Source: Paraspadella gotoi (lineage: Eukaryota; Chaetognatha). From it: a stretch of 64,000 bases of DNA. The notes under the pieces were generated by a model that worked only from the letters and a program-made list of their open reading frames with translations, had not been told where the DNA came from and did not search any database. Where the stretch lies: assembly GCA_051294375.1 (NCBI GenBank), contig CM119267.1:12905081-12969080 (forward strand), read 5' to 3'. Positions 9,501 through 20,141 of this stretch are shown piece after piece (position 1 is the stretch's first letter; each line of letters starts with the position of its first letter). A program made the translations under genes and the position numbers.

Positions 9501-12500
9501 TTATCAAAGAAATAAATAATAAGATAAGCAAATAGCATATTTAATACATTGCCAAAGGAAGTGTTTTTCATAATATGTCCAATGCTGTAGATCGAAAAAC
9601 CTTAAATTTTTTTCACATTTTGAATATGCCAGATTGTATGCTATATGCCAGATCATTTTTATCGTCGCAAACGCTTAGCGATATTGTAACGCTTTTGCCC
9701 ATAAGTGGCGTCGTCGTCGTTGTTGTCGTCGGCGTTCCAAATTATAGATCGCCTTTTTTATGATTAAATTTGGGTGTATGAAGCTGAAAATTTATATACA
9801 GCTTCCGATGGAGGATGGAGACAGCGTTCGTTTTGATCTTGGACCGCATCTCTCGTTCTTTTTCACTCCCGGATGTCGGCGTACTTCGAAGGATGCCTCG
9901 ACGAGGCGCTTGAGGGCCTTGTCAGGAGGACGACCTTCTTGGTCAGGCGCTCCTGCCACTGGCGTTTTGATGCCGCATTCTCATACGACATCTGGCTCTG
10001 GGGCTCAAGCGGGAGACTGTTGACCAGCCTCTCGATGTCGTAGGACCCCTCGACTGTCCTCTGTCAATGAGCTACTCGGGTCGACGAGTCTCTCGGCGGG
10101 TGACTGTCGATGAGCCACTTGGCGGACAACTGTTGATGAGCCATTTGGCGAACAACTGTCAACGATCATCTCGGCGGGCCTTGTTGACGAGCCACTTGGC
10201 GGATGATTGTTGCTGAGCTACTCTGCGGACGATGTGGCTCAAAGAGACGGGGTTCTTCTTCCTCTCCCAACGCTACTCGGGTCGACGAGTCTCTCGGTGG
10301 GTGACTGTTGATGAGCCACTTGGCGGAAAACTGTTGACGAGCCACTTGGCGGAAAACTGTTGACGAGCCACTTGGTGGACAACTGTCGACGATCATCTCG
10401 GTGGACCTCTGTCGATGATCATCTCGCGGGCCTTTGTCGACGATCATCTTGGCGGACCTCTGTCGACGATCATCTCGCGGGCCTTTGTCGACGATCATCT
10501 CGGCGGGCCTTTGTCGACGAGCCACTTGGCGGATGACGGTTGATGAGCCACTCGGCGGACGATGTGGCTCAAAGAGACGGGGTTCTTCTTCCTCTACCAA
10601 CGCCCTCTCTGCGCGCTGGTCAGCTTCTCCAGCTTATCGGCATTTTGACGATGGCATCCTTGGCAGCCCTGCCGCTGAGTTGCCGGCCTTCTTTGATCCG
10701 ACGAGTCTTCTTCCGCGTCTGGAGGCCAAAGAAGGATACCGACTGCCTGGCCCCGCTTTGTTCTCCAGCGATGGAGGACTATAGTCCTTCCAGGCCAGCT
10801 TTTCATGCCGGTCGATGTCGCAGGGGCGACCTTCTGCAGGAGTTTTGCACGCTGGAGGTGTCGACGGACGCCTCCCCTCAGTTGGGCCCTCTCTCACAGC
10901 GCGTCCATCTTAGGGAGGTGGTCAGACTCATTGCCCCTTCCTGCCTTCTTTTGTACTGCAGCAGGCTCAGTTGGCTTCTGAGCCTCTTCGGTTCATGGAT
11001 GAGAAGCCTTCCGGCATCCAAGGAGCTCGACGCCGACCCTGATTCAGAGCGTCCACCGCCGCTTTCAAGCTCGCCATCAGGATGTTTTTAGGCGGTGCCA
11101 CTTCTCTGAAATCGACAATTCTACCTTCTCCCTCATCGCCGATGCTGGAGAAGTCTAGCAGGGAGCTCTTCGTGGGAACGAGTTTCTGCGAGTTTCTTCC
11201 GACGTCTTCCTTCGGGATGGAGACGCTCAAGAGAGAGGACTCTCCTGAAGACGTCCTGCACTTCCTCGGGTCGTTGTTTGACAGCCGACAGCACGATCAT
11301 CCTTCACGGATCAGCCATCTCAGCGACTCTCCCTGAAGGGAGCGCCGCCTCAGTTTGCGCTTCGACACGGCGCCACTTCCGGTCACGCCGGGCGTTTTTC
11401 ACCGACGCTCACGCTTCTTCGTCGCTCTAGCATCGGCACGTCGCCCTTCAGAGTTCATTTCTCTTTGCTGCGACGCAGGCCGCCTTCCTCAGCGGCAGTC
11501 TTCTGGCGTTTGGTTTCATCGACGTTCTTAGACCGTCAGGATCGTGCCTTTTGGCTCGCACACGCGTCTTGAGGCTTGGCCGTTCTTGGATCACTGCCCA
11601 GACGAGGGCTCTCTCCTTTTTGGAATTGCACCGCCGCACAATTTTTTCTTCTGCGCCCCGCTCCGCCTTCAGTCGGCCCTCGACGTGGTGCTTCGCTCCC
11701 TTTCAGGGATCTCTTCTCGGAGGTCTCAAAGTTCCGGGATCGCCGCTCGCAGAGTGGATCTCGGCGTCATCTTTGCGCTGGATTTTGGTCTGGCGCGCTA
11801 AAGACCGTCTTCTGACTTCTCTACAGGGACGTCGCTTGGGGCGCCTCTCCGGGTCCTTCTGGAGACGATTGAGGACTTCCAAACCCGGATGAGAGAGAGG
11901 GATCCCCAGGAGGATTTGCCGGGCTTCCATTGGTCGGGGCCGGTCATGTGACGGCATTCCCTGGTTTTTCTTTTTTGCATCTCTGGATGCTATTTTGTTC
12001 GTTTTTCTTACTCTGATAAACGCGCGATCTATCGACTTCGCGAACAAAAAGCATTTCGTGGTGAGGCGGACCGATATAGAATTAATATTCCATAAAGGAA
12101 TTAAAAATTAATTTTCATTTATAGTAACGTCTGGCGAGATCACTATACTTTTAAAATATGAATTTTAATTTCCATTTACGGCGAATATAAGTTATCATTC
12201 GAAAGAATCTACTAGGTGGTGATGGTGGTGGGCGCTGGCCGCGGTCCCCTCGTCCAAGCGACCCTCAACGCCTCCCGAGACTCCGGGATCCCGGTCAAAG
12301 TCTTTGCCGTTGAAAAGAACCCTGGTTGCGCCCTCCGCATTTCGCACATCGGGGACTACGACGCAGCATGGCGAGAAAGCGTCACCGTCGTTTACTCCGA
12401 CATGCGGGACTGGGAGGCGCCGGAGAAAGCTGACATTCTCGTTTCCGAACTCATCGGCTCTTTCAGCGACAACGAACTTTCGCCGGAATGTCTGGACGGT

Positions 12501-13058
12501 TGCAACCCTTACCTAAAGGACGACGTCGTAAGCATTCCTGATCGTTACACCTCCTACGTCGCTCCCCTGCAGTCGACGAAACTCTTCAATCAGATTCGGT
12601 CCTATGTCGAGGAAGAAAAGGGACCTTTGGCTATTTTCGAGATTCCGTACGTGGTGCGAATGCGTAATGCGCTGATCCTGGCCCCACCACAACCCCTGTT
12701 CACCTTCGAGCATCCCAATCGAGATCGCCCGATCTCCAACGAGCGCTACGAAGTCCGGACGTTTGCTGTCGAGGCCGATGCCACGCTTCACGGCTTCTGC
12801 GGATATTTTCATGCGCATCTTTACAAGGAGCAGGAAATTTCTATCCTGCCGGAGAAATACACTCGAGACATGTTTAGTTGGTTCCCGATCTACATTCCAA
12901 TTCGCGATCCGGTTCAGTTAAAGAAAGGATCTTGCGTGGAACTGCAGTTTTGGCGGCGAGTTGAGAAGAAAAAGGTATGGTACGAGTGGGCGCTCACCAA
13001 GCCAGTTCCATCCCCTATTCACAATCCTATTGGGAGAAGTTATGTGATTGGTAAATAA
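6531..13058 (+). CDS. PRMT5: Protein arginine N-methyltransferase 5 (PRMT5), 8 exons
   Basis: Type II arginine methyltransferase making symmetric dimethylarginine on Sm, histone and Piwi-class substrates. Exons by GT-AG junctions and reading phase: 6531-6675, 7087-7182, 7425-7717, 8010-8141, 8215-8292, 8385-8711, 8781-8909, 12216-13058, giving 680 residues (human about 637). The N-terminal TIM-barrel part (CGRD near the start, DWIDCDS, CANLARV) is followed by an acidic, low-conservation insertion spanning exons 3-4. The catalytic part has the SAM motif GAGRGPL (about 406-412), the double-E loop SELIGSFSDNELSPE with glutamates at about 478 and 487, and the phenylalanine of NFEKDP (about 368) that favours symmetric methylation. 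It ends in the usual IHNPIGRSYVIG. Intron 1 holds a dispersed repeat and intron 7 (3.3 kb) a transposable element. The end of exon 3 is the least certain junction. Confidence 0.95.
6740..6982 (+). repeat. Dispersed repeat R1, copy in PRMT5 intron 1
   Basis: A roughly 240-bp AT-moderate repeat starting ATGAAATTGGTACAACCAAT and containing GACTTTGGACAGGCTTTGG. Near-identical full copies are at 27598-27856 and 62616-62880. Partial copies are at about 34345, 37284 and 58831-58910 (reverse). It has no open frame; origin unknown. Confidence 0.85.
9656..9806 (+). repeat. Repeat B, copy 1 (palindromic-end element fragment)
   Basis: Starts with ATCGTCGCAAACGCTTAGCG, a decayed palindrome, and is nearly identical over about 150 bp to 48335-48485. 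Both end in a short hairpin GAAGCTG / CAGCTTC. The architecture (palindromic start followed by a run of GTCGTC) parallels the left ends of family A. Confidence 0.75.
9810..11950. other. GC-rich island of unknown origin inside a PRMT5 intron
   Basis: About 2.1 kb of strongly GC-rich sequence in an otherwise very AT-rich intron. Several open frames exist on both strands. On the minus strand consecutive frames (11230-10967, 10897-10634, 10600-10166) share one reading frame, separated by stops, and two others (12047-11703, 11639-11448) share another. The one ending at 10166 contains repeated peptide units such as EEEEPRLFEPHRP. This could be a decayed retroelement or captured foreign DNA; I recognise no domain. 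Confidence 0.4.
10030..10600. repeat. GC-rich tandem repeats
   Basis: Short units of about 30 bp containing GACGATCATCTCGGCGGGCC and GACGAGCCACTTGGCGGA recur many times. On top of this, a segment containing GATGTGGCTCAAAGAGACGG occurs at about 10230 and again at about 10560, so a block of about 330 bp is itself duplicated. Confidence 0.75.
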
Positions 13059-13180
13059 TTAAACACGAAGTTGGGAATCTCATTTTCTTCCTACTATGTT
13101 TTTTTTACCTTTTCGTTTCAAACAAATCACTATGAAACAATCTAATTTCATTGCGCTTTATTACATTTTTGATTTATTGA

Positions 13181-13186
13181 AATAAA
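13181..13186 (+). terminator. PRMT5 polyadenylation signal
   Basis: Canonical AATAAA about 120 bases after the PRMT5 stop. Confidence 0.5.
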
Positions 13187-13552
13187 AAATTAATAAGGAT
13201 TACAGGACGGGTTGACGTGTTTATCTATGAGCAATGAGCATGAGATGTTTTTGTTAGTTTTTCAAGAATCCACTTTCGTTTTCTAGGCGAATTCAAGAAT
13301 CTTTACTTCCATGCTAAGAAATTGTCAAATATTTTCCATAAGAATTTATCCGGACAAATATTATGTCATTATGTAATTTAAAAAATTTTGCTACATTAAT
13401 ATTTCATTTTGTAACGCGTTATATTTAAAAAAATGAATTAATAATCATCTCTTTTTTCTTGATTATTTGTGAACCTTCTTAGCATGTGCTACATTAAGTT
13501 TTTCTGTTTTATAAGGTACTACTTGAAAAGTTGGTAAAATATCATAAAAAAT

Positions 13553-14956
13553 ATGGACATCACTGCTGATCAGTTACTTTTCTTAGAAGTCATTTCGCGA
13601 GGCGATGTTCCACCTCTGTTAAAACTACCTCTGGAAATCCGCAAACTAAAATTTGATTTCGTCCGCGCTCGACTGAAAAAAATAAATAAAGGGCCGACTC
13701 CTTTCCTCGTGACTTTTCCTCTGCGAATAGAGCCGGAAAAAGGATCCCCGAAGCCGAATCAAAACACGGCGCTTTTCTGGGGAATCGTTGGGGAATGTGC
13801 CATCAATCGTCATCTCCGTCTCAAAGCCGATTGGGAGCGCTTGGTCGAGACCATCTCCTTTGATCATGATGTCCTCGAGGTCGGTCAGGTGGTGCTCTGT
13901 CGATCAAAACAACAGAGATTGTCCCCCTCCAAAAAAATTCTGGAATGTCAAAAAGATTTGGATTCGTCGGAGGCCCCCGATGGTATCGCGGAGTCTGAAA
14001 CGAATATTTTTCGCGCCGTCATCCTCACGAAAGCACCGCTCCAAGTCTTCGCCCTCGATAATGGATATTTCAAGCGCGTTACCATGAAGATGTTGTTTTG
14101 TCCGGTAATAGAGGAGCTTCAGCCCGCAGAACAGCCGTTGTTCTCGACCGTGGCCGCTCCTTTTGTCTCTCTCGTTGAGGTGGAGTTAGTCGAGGATGAG
14201 GACGACATCAACGACGACTTGGGTGAAAACAAATGCAGCAAAGTCCCCGTTAAAATGATCGAAGAAGAAAATAGAACGGAATTTTCCATTTCGCCTGTCA
14301 TCGTAAAAGAAAATAATGGTTCTTTCTCTGAGGAAAGGCTGGACGTTGCGGCCACTGCTCGGTCTATTCACGCATTTGATTACGGTGCTAGCGTTGAGGA
14401 AAAACCAGACACGGACTTACGGAGCGAAAGCACTATTGACCATGTTAGTTTGGGTATATATTGATTTAGGAATTAGGATATTTATAGTTAATATTTAACT
14501 TAAAATTCTAATACTGTTACACGCTTTGCAGATTCTTCTTGGCTCCGAAAGCGTATCCGAGGATATTGTTCGATTTCTAAATTCTCAAACTAAAGGATCC
14601 GTTGTTTTCGGCATACTCGGTATGCCAAAGACCTCTGTTGGCATTGCAATCCAGCCAGTCGACTTCCTCGTCGTAGAAAGACGCATCCGCGACGCGATCG
14701 GGACCCAGCTCGGCGACGAGGGGGAATTCGTCCAAAGCCTCCTTAGCTTTCGGTTCATAGAGGTGGTTGGGGAGAGCTTGGATGGGCCGATTCCCTCACG
14801 TCATCGTCACGTCATGTTTCTCGACGTCGCCGGCAGCGTAAACGAAAAAATATTTTGCTTTCGGGTGAGCATCATCGCGAGATGAAATTGACTCATGTGC
14901 AAAAAAAAAAAACGCGCCACTTTAATTTGCAGATACTCCATAAGAATATTTTTTAA
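13553..14956 (+). CDS. Tudor-domain plus Schlafen-like (AlbA-fold) protein
   Basis: Exons 13553-14443 and 14532-14864 join in phase 0; a third short exon 14933-14956 (strong TTTGCAG acceptor) would give about 415 residues. Without that splice the frame stops at 14885. Residues about 106-190 read as an extended Tudor domain: LEVGQVVLC, then FRAVILTKAPLQVFALDNGY with a following FKRVTMKML, which is the barrel pattern that binds methylarginine. A highly acidic linker follows. Residues about 298-408 resemble the Schlafen AlbA_2 core (VRFLNSQTKGSVVFGI, a VGI step, then a V-rich strand pattern). The catalytic glutamates expected before this core are not clearly present and the C-terminal YxRxGT strand is missing, so it may be non-enzymatic or truncated. 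It begins 494 bp after PRMT5. Tudor call moderate, Schlafen call weaker. Confidence 0.6.
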
Positions 14957-15035
14957 AAAAATATAAGAAAAATAATTTTTATTAAAAAATGAATCGATGT
15001 CTATATTTTCTATAAGTTTTATCAAAATTGGTTAA

Positions 15036-15853
15036 GAAAAAGGGTCATTCAATTCAACTTTAAAAATAGGCTAAAATGGAGTACAAATTCAGAAAGCTGA
15101 GCTCCTGGCGATTCCGAAAATGTATTCACTTTAAGCATTTGATGCATTCTACCCCATTTTATATCGGTTTTAATTATAATATAAAATAAAAGAAACCTAT
15201 CTGAAGAGTTGCAGCTCAAACGAAAAGGCCAATCCACCTGATATTTTTTATGAATTTGTTATTACTGAATTAGAAAAATGTAATAGAGACATTTTTAAAT
15301 TTCAACTTGTATCCTTGAAAAGGAAACATTTTTAAACTTTAACCCTGAATTCTTTCTAACTGGAATGCGTTTATCAAAATGTCTCTCTATTACATTTTTA
15401 CAAATGTTTTTAAGATTGCTAATCAAATTTTTAATTCAATATTATTGCAGTCGTTTAGGCTGCAACTCTTCAAATTTAGTGTAGATTCATTGTAGCTCGA
15501 ATTTCTTTACCATCTATTTAACTGAAGATTTTGTTCATGACTGGAAAACCAACAGAGTAACGAGATTAATTGCTTAATTCTCCCCTTCTAAATTATCCCA
15601 TACCGTGTTTTAACTTCTTACCTAGAATTTTTTAACAACCAGATTGAAAAACGAATCTTTAGAAAATGTGCTTACCCATTTAACTTAACAATTTTGTTAT
15701 TTACCCATTTAAAAAAAATTATTGAAAACGGAATGTTTACATATAAATAAGAACTTATTTTTTTGTGATTACTGATGACTATAATGTATTTCTCGATATA
15801 TTAGCTCTAACACATCAATGATTACGTATTGTTATGCTGAATGACCTTTCCTC
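15036..15853 (-). mobile_element. TTAA-flanked MITE, copy 1
   Basis: 818-bp non-coding element bounded by TTAA at 15032-15035 and 15854-15857. Its inverted termini read GAAAAAGGGTCATTCAA and GAGGAAAGGTCATTCA. Two further copies (31322-32781, 49137-49944) are also bounded by TTAA. TTAA targets are used by piggyBac and Kolobok-type transposases. No protein is encoded. Confidence 0.85.
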
Positions 15854-15967
15854 TTAAGCTGTTTAAGAGATATGATTTTTTAAACTTGAGTGTTCCAAAT
15901 CAGGAAAGGAAAATCGAATATTATTCAAAAGCTTCAAAATCATTAACCTGTCATGTATCTTATTTTT

Positions 15968-16110
15968 ATCGTCGCAATCGCTGAGCGTCATAATCATAAT
16001 TCGATGTTCTGACATGATATAAGTGTGTGCCCGACAATATTGAGGGGGCGGACCGACGGACCGACAAAGTGAATTATAGAGTCGGGATCTGCTGATAAGC
16101 AGACCCGACT
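15968..16110. mobile_element. Small hybrid element with one B-type and one C-type palindromic end
   Basis: The left end ATCGTCGCAATCGCTGAGCG belongs to family B. The right end, about 143 bp away, is the palindrome GTCGGGATCTGCTGATAAGC of family C in reverse orientation. The interior matches the inner left part of family C (GGACCGACGGACCGACAAAG). Confidence 0.6.
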
Positions 16111-18566
16111 AAAAATGACTCAATTATTGATACACGAATATACTTCTACGAGTAAACTTCTGTTAGATCGAAATAATATGCAAAAAAATTTCAATTTTGT
16201 AATTCTATTTCAACTTGTCAAATAATTGAACAAAACATTTTAAAATGAAAATAAAAAACAAAAACCGAATTGCAATTTTAAGGCGAGTTTATCCCGATGG
16301 AAATCGAAAAAAAAAAAAAAAAAAAAAATTAAAAAATTAATTAATAAGACCAAAATATTTATTCTCGATTTAATAACATTCGTCTGGATTGGTCATAAGT
16401 TTTATTCCGCCTCTTTCTAGGACTACAATATGCACCAATTGCGCAAATTTTTTCTAAAGGGGTCAACTTTTTGGATATGAGGGGACAGGAAGTTGGAATC
16501 CTAATAAAGGTCTAGTCTCTTTAAAAGGTATTTAAGTTAGCCATATATGAGACTATGGCCTGGTTGATACTTCAAATAAGGACCTAGCAATTGCAAGTTA
16601 TGGGCGTTTTTATTCTATTATGCACAACTTTGTTTGTAAAGTCTCAATCCAAAAAATGAAAAAAAAACGCTTTATAGCTTGAGGCCAGGGCATTTGTATC
16701 AATCGATACCCGGGAGATGTGTTAATGCCAAGGGTCCTGAATTTGACGATTGAATGTATTAATTTTTGTTTGCCATTTTTTTGTTGATCCTCTAAGGAGA
16801 GTGGTTTTTTTGAAAAAAAAAATATTTTTTTTTTAAATTTGAAAAAGTAGTTGCCACTATCTTCTGAAATACCCTCACAAACTCTTTCCTCAAGGGCAGA
16901 GAAATAAAAAAAGATCAATAAACAATAAGATTTTAATAAAAAAATTATAATTTCTGGAGATTTTCGAAATTTTCAATTTTATTTTTTAATTTTTGGGCTT
17001 ACCGAGTATTTTTTTAGAATTTTGCCATTTGAAATTTTTTTTTTTTAAAGTTTATGAATTTTGTTGCTTGACCGTAATTTAGGTTTTTAACAGAAAATGA
17101 ATTGTATGAAAAATGCTTAAGCATCAAGGATCAATCCGCCTGCCAGGAAGTTGATTAATGAATGCAATGATTGAACCAATTTATTGATGCGATGTAACCG
17201 AATATGATCGATTGTGATGAATAACAAAGATGATTGAATGCGATGATAGTCAACTCATGTGATACGATAAAAATAATCATTTTGTTTGATATAGATGGAT
17301 AGTTCATTCATTGATGCGTATGATAAGTCATGTCCATTGTTACGTATAATAGTCATATTCATTGTTACGATGATAGTATCATCGTCTTTGGTACTATGGA
17401 TGATAGTCCAGTTCATTGATGCGATGAATAGTCATTCATTGATGCGATGATAGTCATTCATTGACGGGCGATCAATCTCATCGTAATAAAACATAACAAT
17501 GAGTGGCCGTGTAATGAAAGTGAGAAGAGTAGAGAGATAGCAGAGAGAGAGAAAGAAAGAGAGTAACGGTCACAAAAATCTCAGATGTATAATTTGGGAT
17601 TTTGTATTGAGAAAAAAGCGCGGAATAAATGGCAATAATAAAGTTTTTAGAGTAGGAAGAAAATAATTCAGAATTTTTAGAAAAAACGGCCGAACGATCG
17701 ACGCAAAGAGATCGTACGTAGAGAGAAGAGAGGCGCTAGGACAAACCGCTGGACAGCGCTTTCAGAGCTGAACAGCGTTTTTAGACGAGATCTGAATAGG
17801 GTCGAACTCTATAAATAAATATTAAAAAAATAAAATATTTGGGTATAGTTGTGGTGAGCAACAACAACGCTAAACAACGCGCGAAAAGGGAAACTGACAT
17901 TTAACAATGTAAGATTCCTGGACCTTAATCAACCTTGCTTTTTCTAATTGTACATTGATTGACAAGTATATTAAAAATGTATAAGATTTAATTCGTTGAG
18001 CAGGTTCTCCATTTCTAAATATTTTGACTCACCCCATTGAGTAGGGGCTTAACCGCCTAATTCAGAAGAAAAAAAGAAGAGAGAGAGCGACATTACATTA
18101 TAAAGTGAGAAGGAAAACTTGAACAGCTGCTGGAACAGCCGCTGCAGATGGTTTTTACACGAATCCTAGAACAGAAGCGACGGAGAAAAAGAGAGAAGAG
18201 CACTAACAATAATTAACTAAAAGAGAGAGAGAGAAGAGCTGAACAGCCCTTTACTCCGTGCGCGGGTAGCGGGCCGGAGGATAGCGCGAAGTTCCTTACC
18301 CAATATCCAAAAAATTATAAATCTGTAACGCAACGCCATTTTTCGGTCGCCTTCTCTGTCGCTCTTCTCTTCGTACTTCTTCAAATCATGCCATTTTCAT
18401 CTCTCGTCTTCATTGTTTCGTCATGCGTCTTCGAGCACTCTGTTGCTCAGTGCTTATTTCTTTCATATCATTTTCGTCGTCGTTTGTCGTCGTCTTCTCG
18501 TCGTCAGTTTTGTCTTTCCTCTTGTCGGTCATTTTTCGTTGTTGTCTGTTGTCATATATTTTTTTT
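16111..18566. other. Non-coding repeats, including family A-type minisatellite
   Basis: No supported gene. Positions 17150-17475 carry units such as TCATTGATGCGATGATAG, the reverse complement of the minisatellite inside family A elements (40077-40215, 61020-61205). The nearby GCTGGACAGCG motifs also match family A interiors, so a reversed, decayed family A element probably lies here. A purine-rich block is at 17520-17570. The stretch 16205-16285 recurs at 18590-18660, straddling the assembly gap. Confidence 0.5.
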
Positions 18567-18591
18567 NNNNNNNNNNNNNNNNNNNNNNNNN
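18567..18591. other. Assembly gap (25 N)
   Basis: Run of 25 N. The sequence immediately after it repeats sequence seen 2.4 kb upstream. Confidence 1.
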
Positions 18592-18764
18592 ACTTGTCAA
18601 ATAATTGAACAAAACATTTTAAAATGAAAATAAAAAAACAAAAACCGAATTGCGATTTAAAGAGAAGTAAAATTCAATGTAAACTAAAAGTTAAAAATTC
18701 GGCCTAAAAATACAATTAGTTTTAAAAACTTATATTATATTTGGAAATTGCAACATATTCATTT

Positions 18765-19645
18765 TTTGTCATATTTTATTTCATTTTAAAAGCATTACAT
18801 TTCTATACCAAAGGTCCAAACATGATTTTATTTTCTGCCATAATTTAAAGTTGTTTCGTCATTATCACTGATATAATTTATGTGCTCGTCATTTGGTGGG
18901 GAATGCCCAATGCTTAATCATTGTTATTTATTATTTCATTTAAAAATCATCACATTTCTTTACCAAAGGTCCAGCCATATAAAATTAAAGTCTGTCTCGT
19001 CAATTCACTGCAACTGATATGAATTTACTGTGCTCATCGCCATTTGCGCGAGAGAAAAATCGCCCATTCTTAAATCATTGTATTCATTTTATTTATTTCA
19101 AAAGCATGCACAATTTCTTTACCAACGAGTGTGCCACAACTTGATTTCTATTTTCATGCCAGATAAATTAAAGTTGTCTGGTCATTATACTGATATTGAA
19201 TTTTACTGTGGCTTCATTGCATTTGACCGGAGAATAGGCCTCATATGCTTTAATCAATCTGTTATTTATTTATCATTTCAAAAGCATCACATTTCTTTAC
19301 GCATCGTCGTTACACATTGATTTTAATTGTTATGCCTATAATTAAAGTCTGCTGTGCATTATCACTGATATATTCTAATAGTGTCATCATTTGGCGGAGA
19401 TAAGTGCATTTCTTAATCATCTCGTTATATTTTTTATTATTTCATGTTCAAAAGCATCACATTTTCCTTGATACCATAGGTCCAAACTTGATTTTATTTT
19501 ATGGCCATAAATTTAAAGCTTGTCTCGATCATTATCTAACTGATACTGCAATTTAATGTGCTCCATCCATTTGCGGAAATGCCGCAATTTCTTAAATCAT
19601 TTGTTATTTTCTATTTGTTTCATTTCAAAAGCATCACATTTCTTT
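18765..19645 (+). repeat. Satellite of about 150-bp units, roughly six copies
   Basis: Each unit contains CATTTCTTTACCAAAGGTCC, then a block like TTAAAGTTGTCTCGTCATTATCACTGATA, then TGTGCTCATCATTTGGCGG. Units begin near 18775, 18925, 19075, 19255, 19430 and 19605. The copies differ mainly by single-base insertions and deletions, which looks partly like sequencing noise. Confidence 0.75.
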
Positions 19646-20141
19646 ATGTAAAACGGAAGAATAATTCCGGCGAAAATATTGGGCCAAAAACTTGCCATAA
19701 AAAACTGGCCAAACAATTAAGCAACAAGGCAAAACATTTTTTATTATTAATGTCTTTTTTCAAATTTTTCATTAGATGTCTTGTACCAGAAGAGCCAGAA
19801 CAGCATTCAAAAAGTTTTCTGTCATTCATCAATGTTATGTGATAACCCGTGAGCTAGGAAGGATGTCAAAAATTTAATCGCTGCCACTCTTCATACTTAA
19901 TTTTAATTTTCATTCATACTTTTTATCATCTTAATTATTTTTTATTTCTTTTTTTTTCTTTTTAATTCAAACTTTGTATCATTCATTGTTTCATTATTTA
20001 TCATTTAGTATTTTTTTTAATCGACTATCTTTACCGGAGTCATCTTTATAACAGGAATTCGGCAAGCATCAATCTAACCATACAACTATTAAAAATATTG
20101 AATATTAGATAATCACTCTAAGTTAATAAATATTAAAAATA
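19646..20141. other. Intergenic AT-rich DNA
   Basis: No gene seen. It lies between the satellite and the 3' end of the RAG1-like gene. I looked for Transib/RSS-type heptamers (CACAGTG, CACAATG and inverses) and saw none. Confidence 0.4.

Larger units (their letters stand above)
8944..12153. mobile_element. Helentron/HINE-like element A1 in PRMT5 intron 7
   Basis: The right end (12128-12140, CGTCTGGCGAGAT followed by CACTATACTTTTAA) matches four other copies in the window. The left end at 8944-8995 is a decayed version of the family's left end (consensus ATCTCGCCAGACGGGCTTAAGCCCGTCTTGGG). Between them are a copy of repeat B (9656-9806) and a GC-rich block of 2 kb. The element starts 34 bp after exon 7 and its right motif ends about 62 bp before exon 8. 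Confidence 0.55.
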
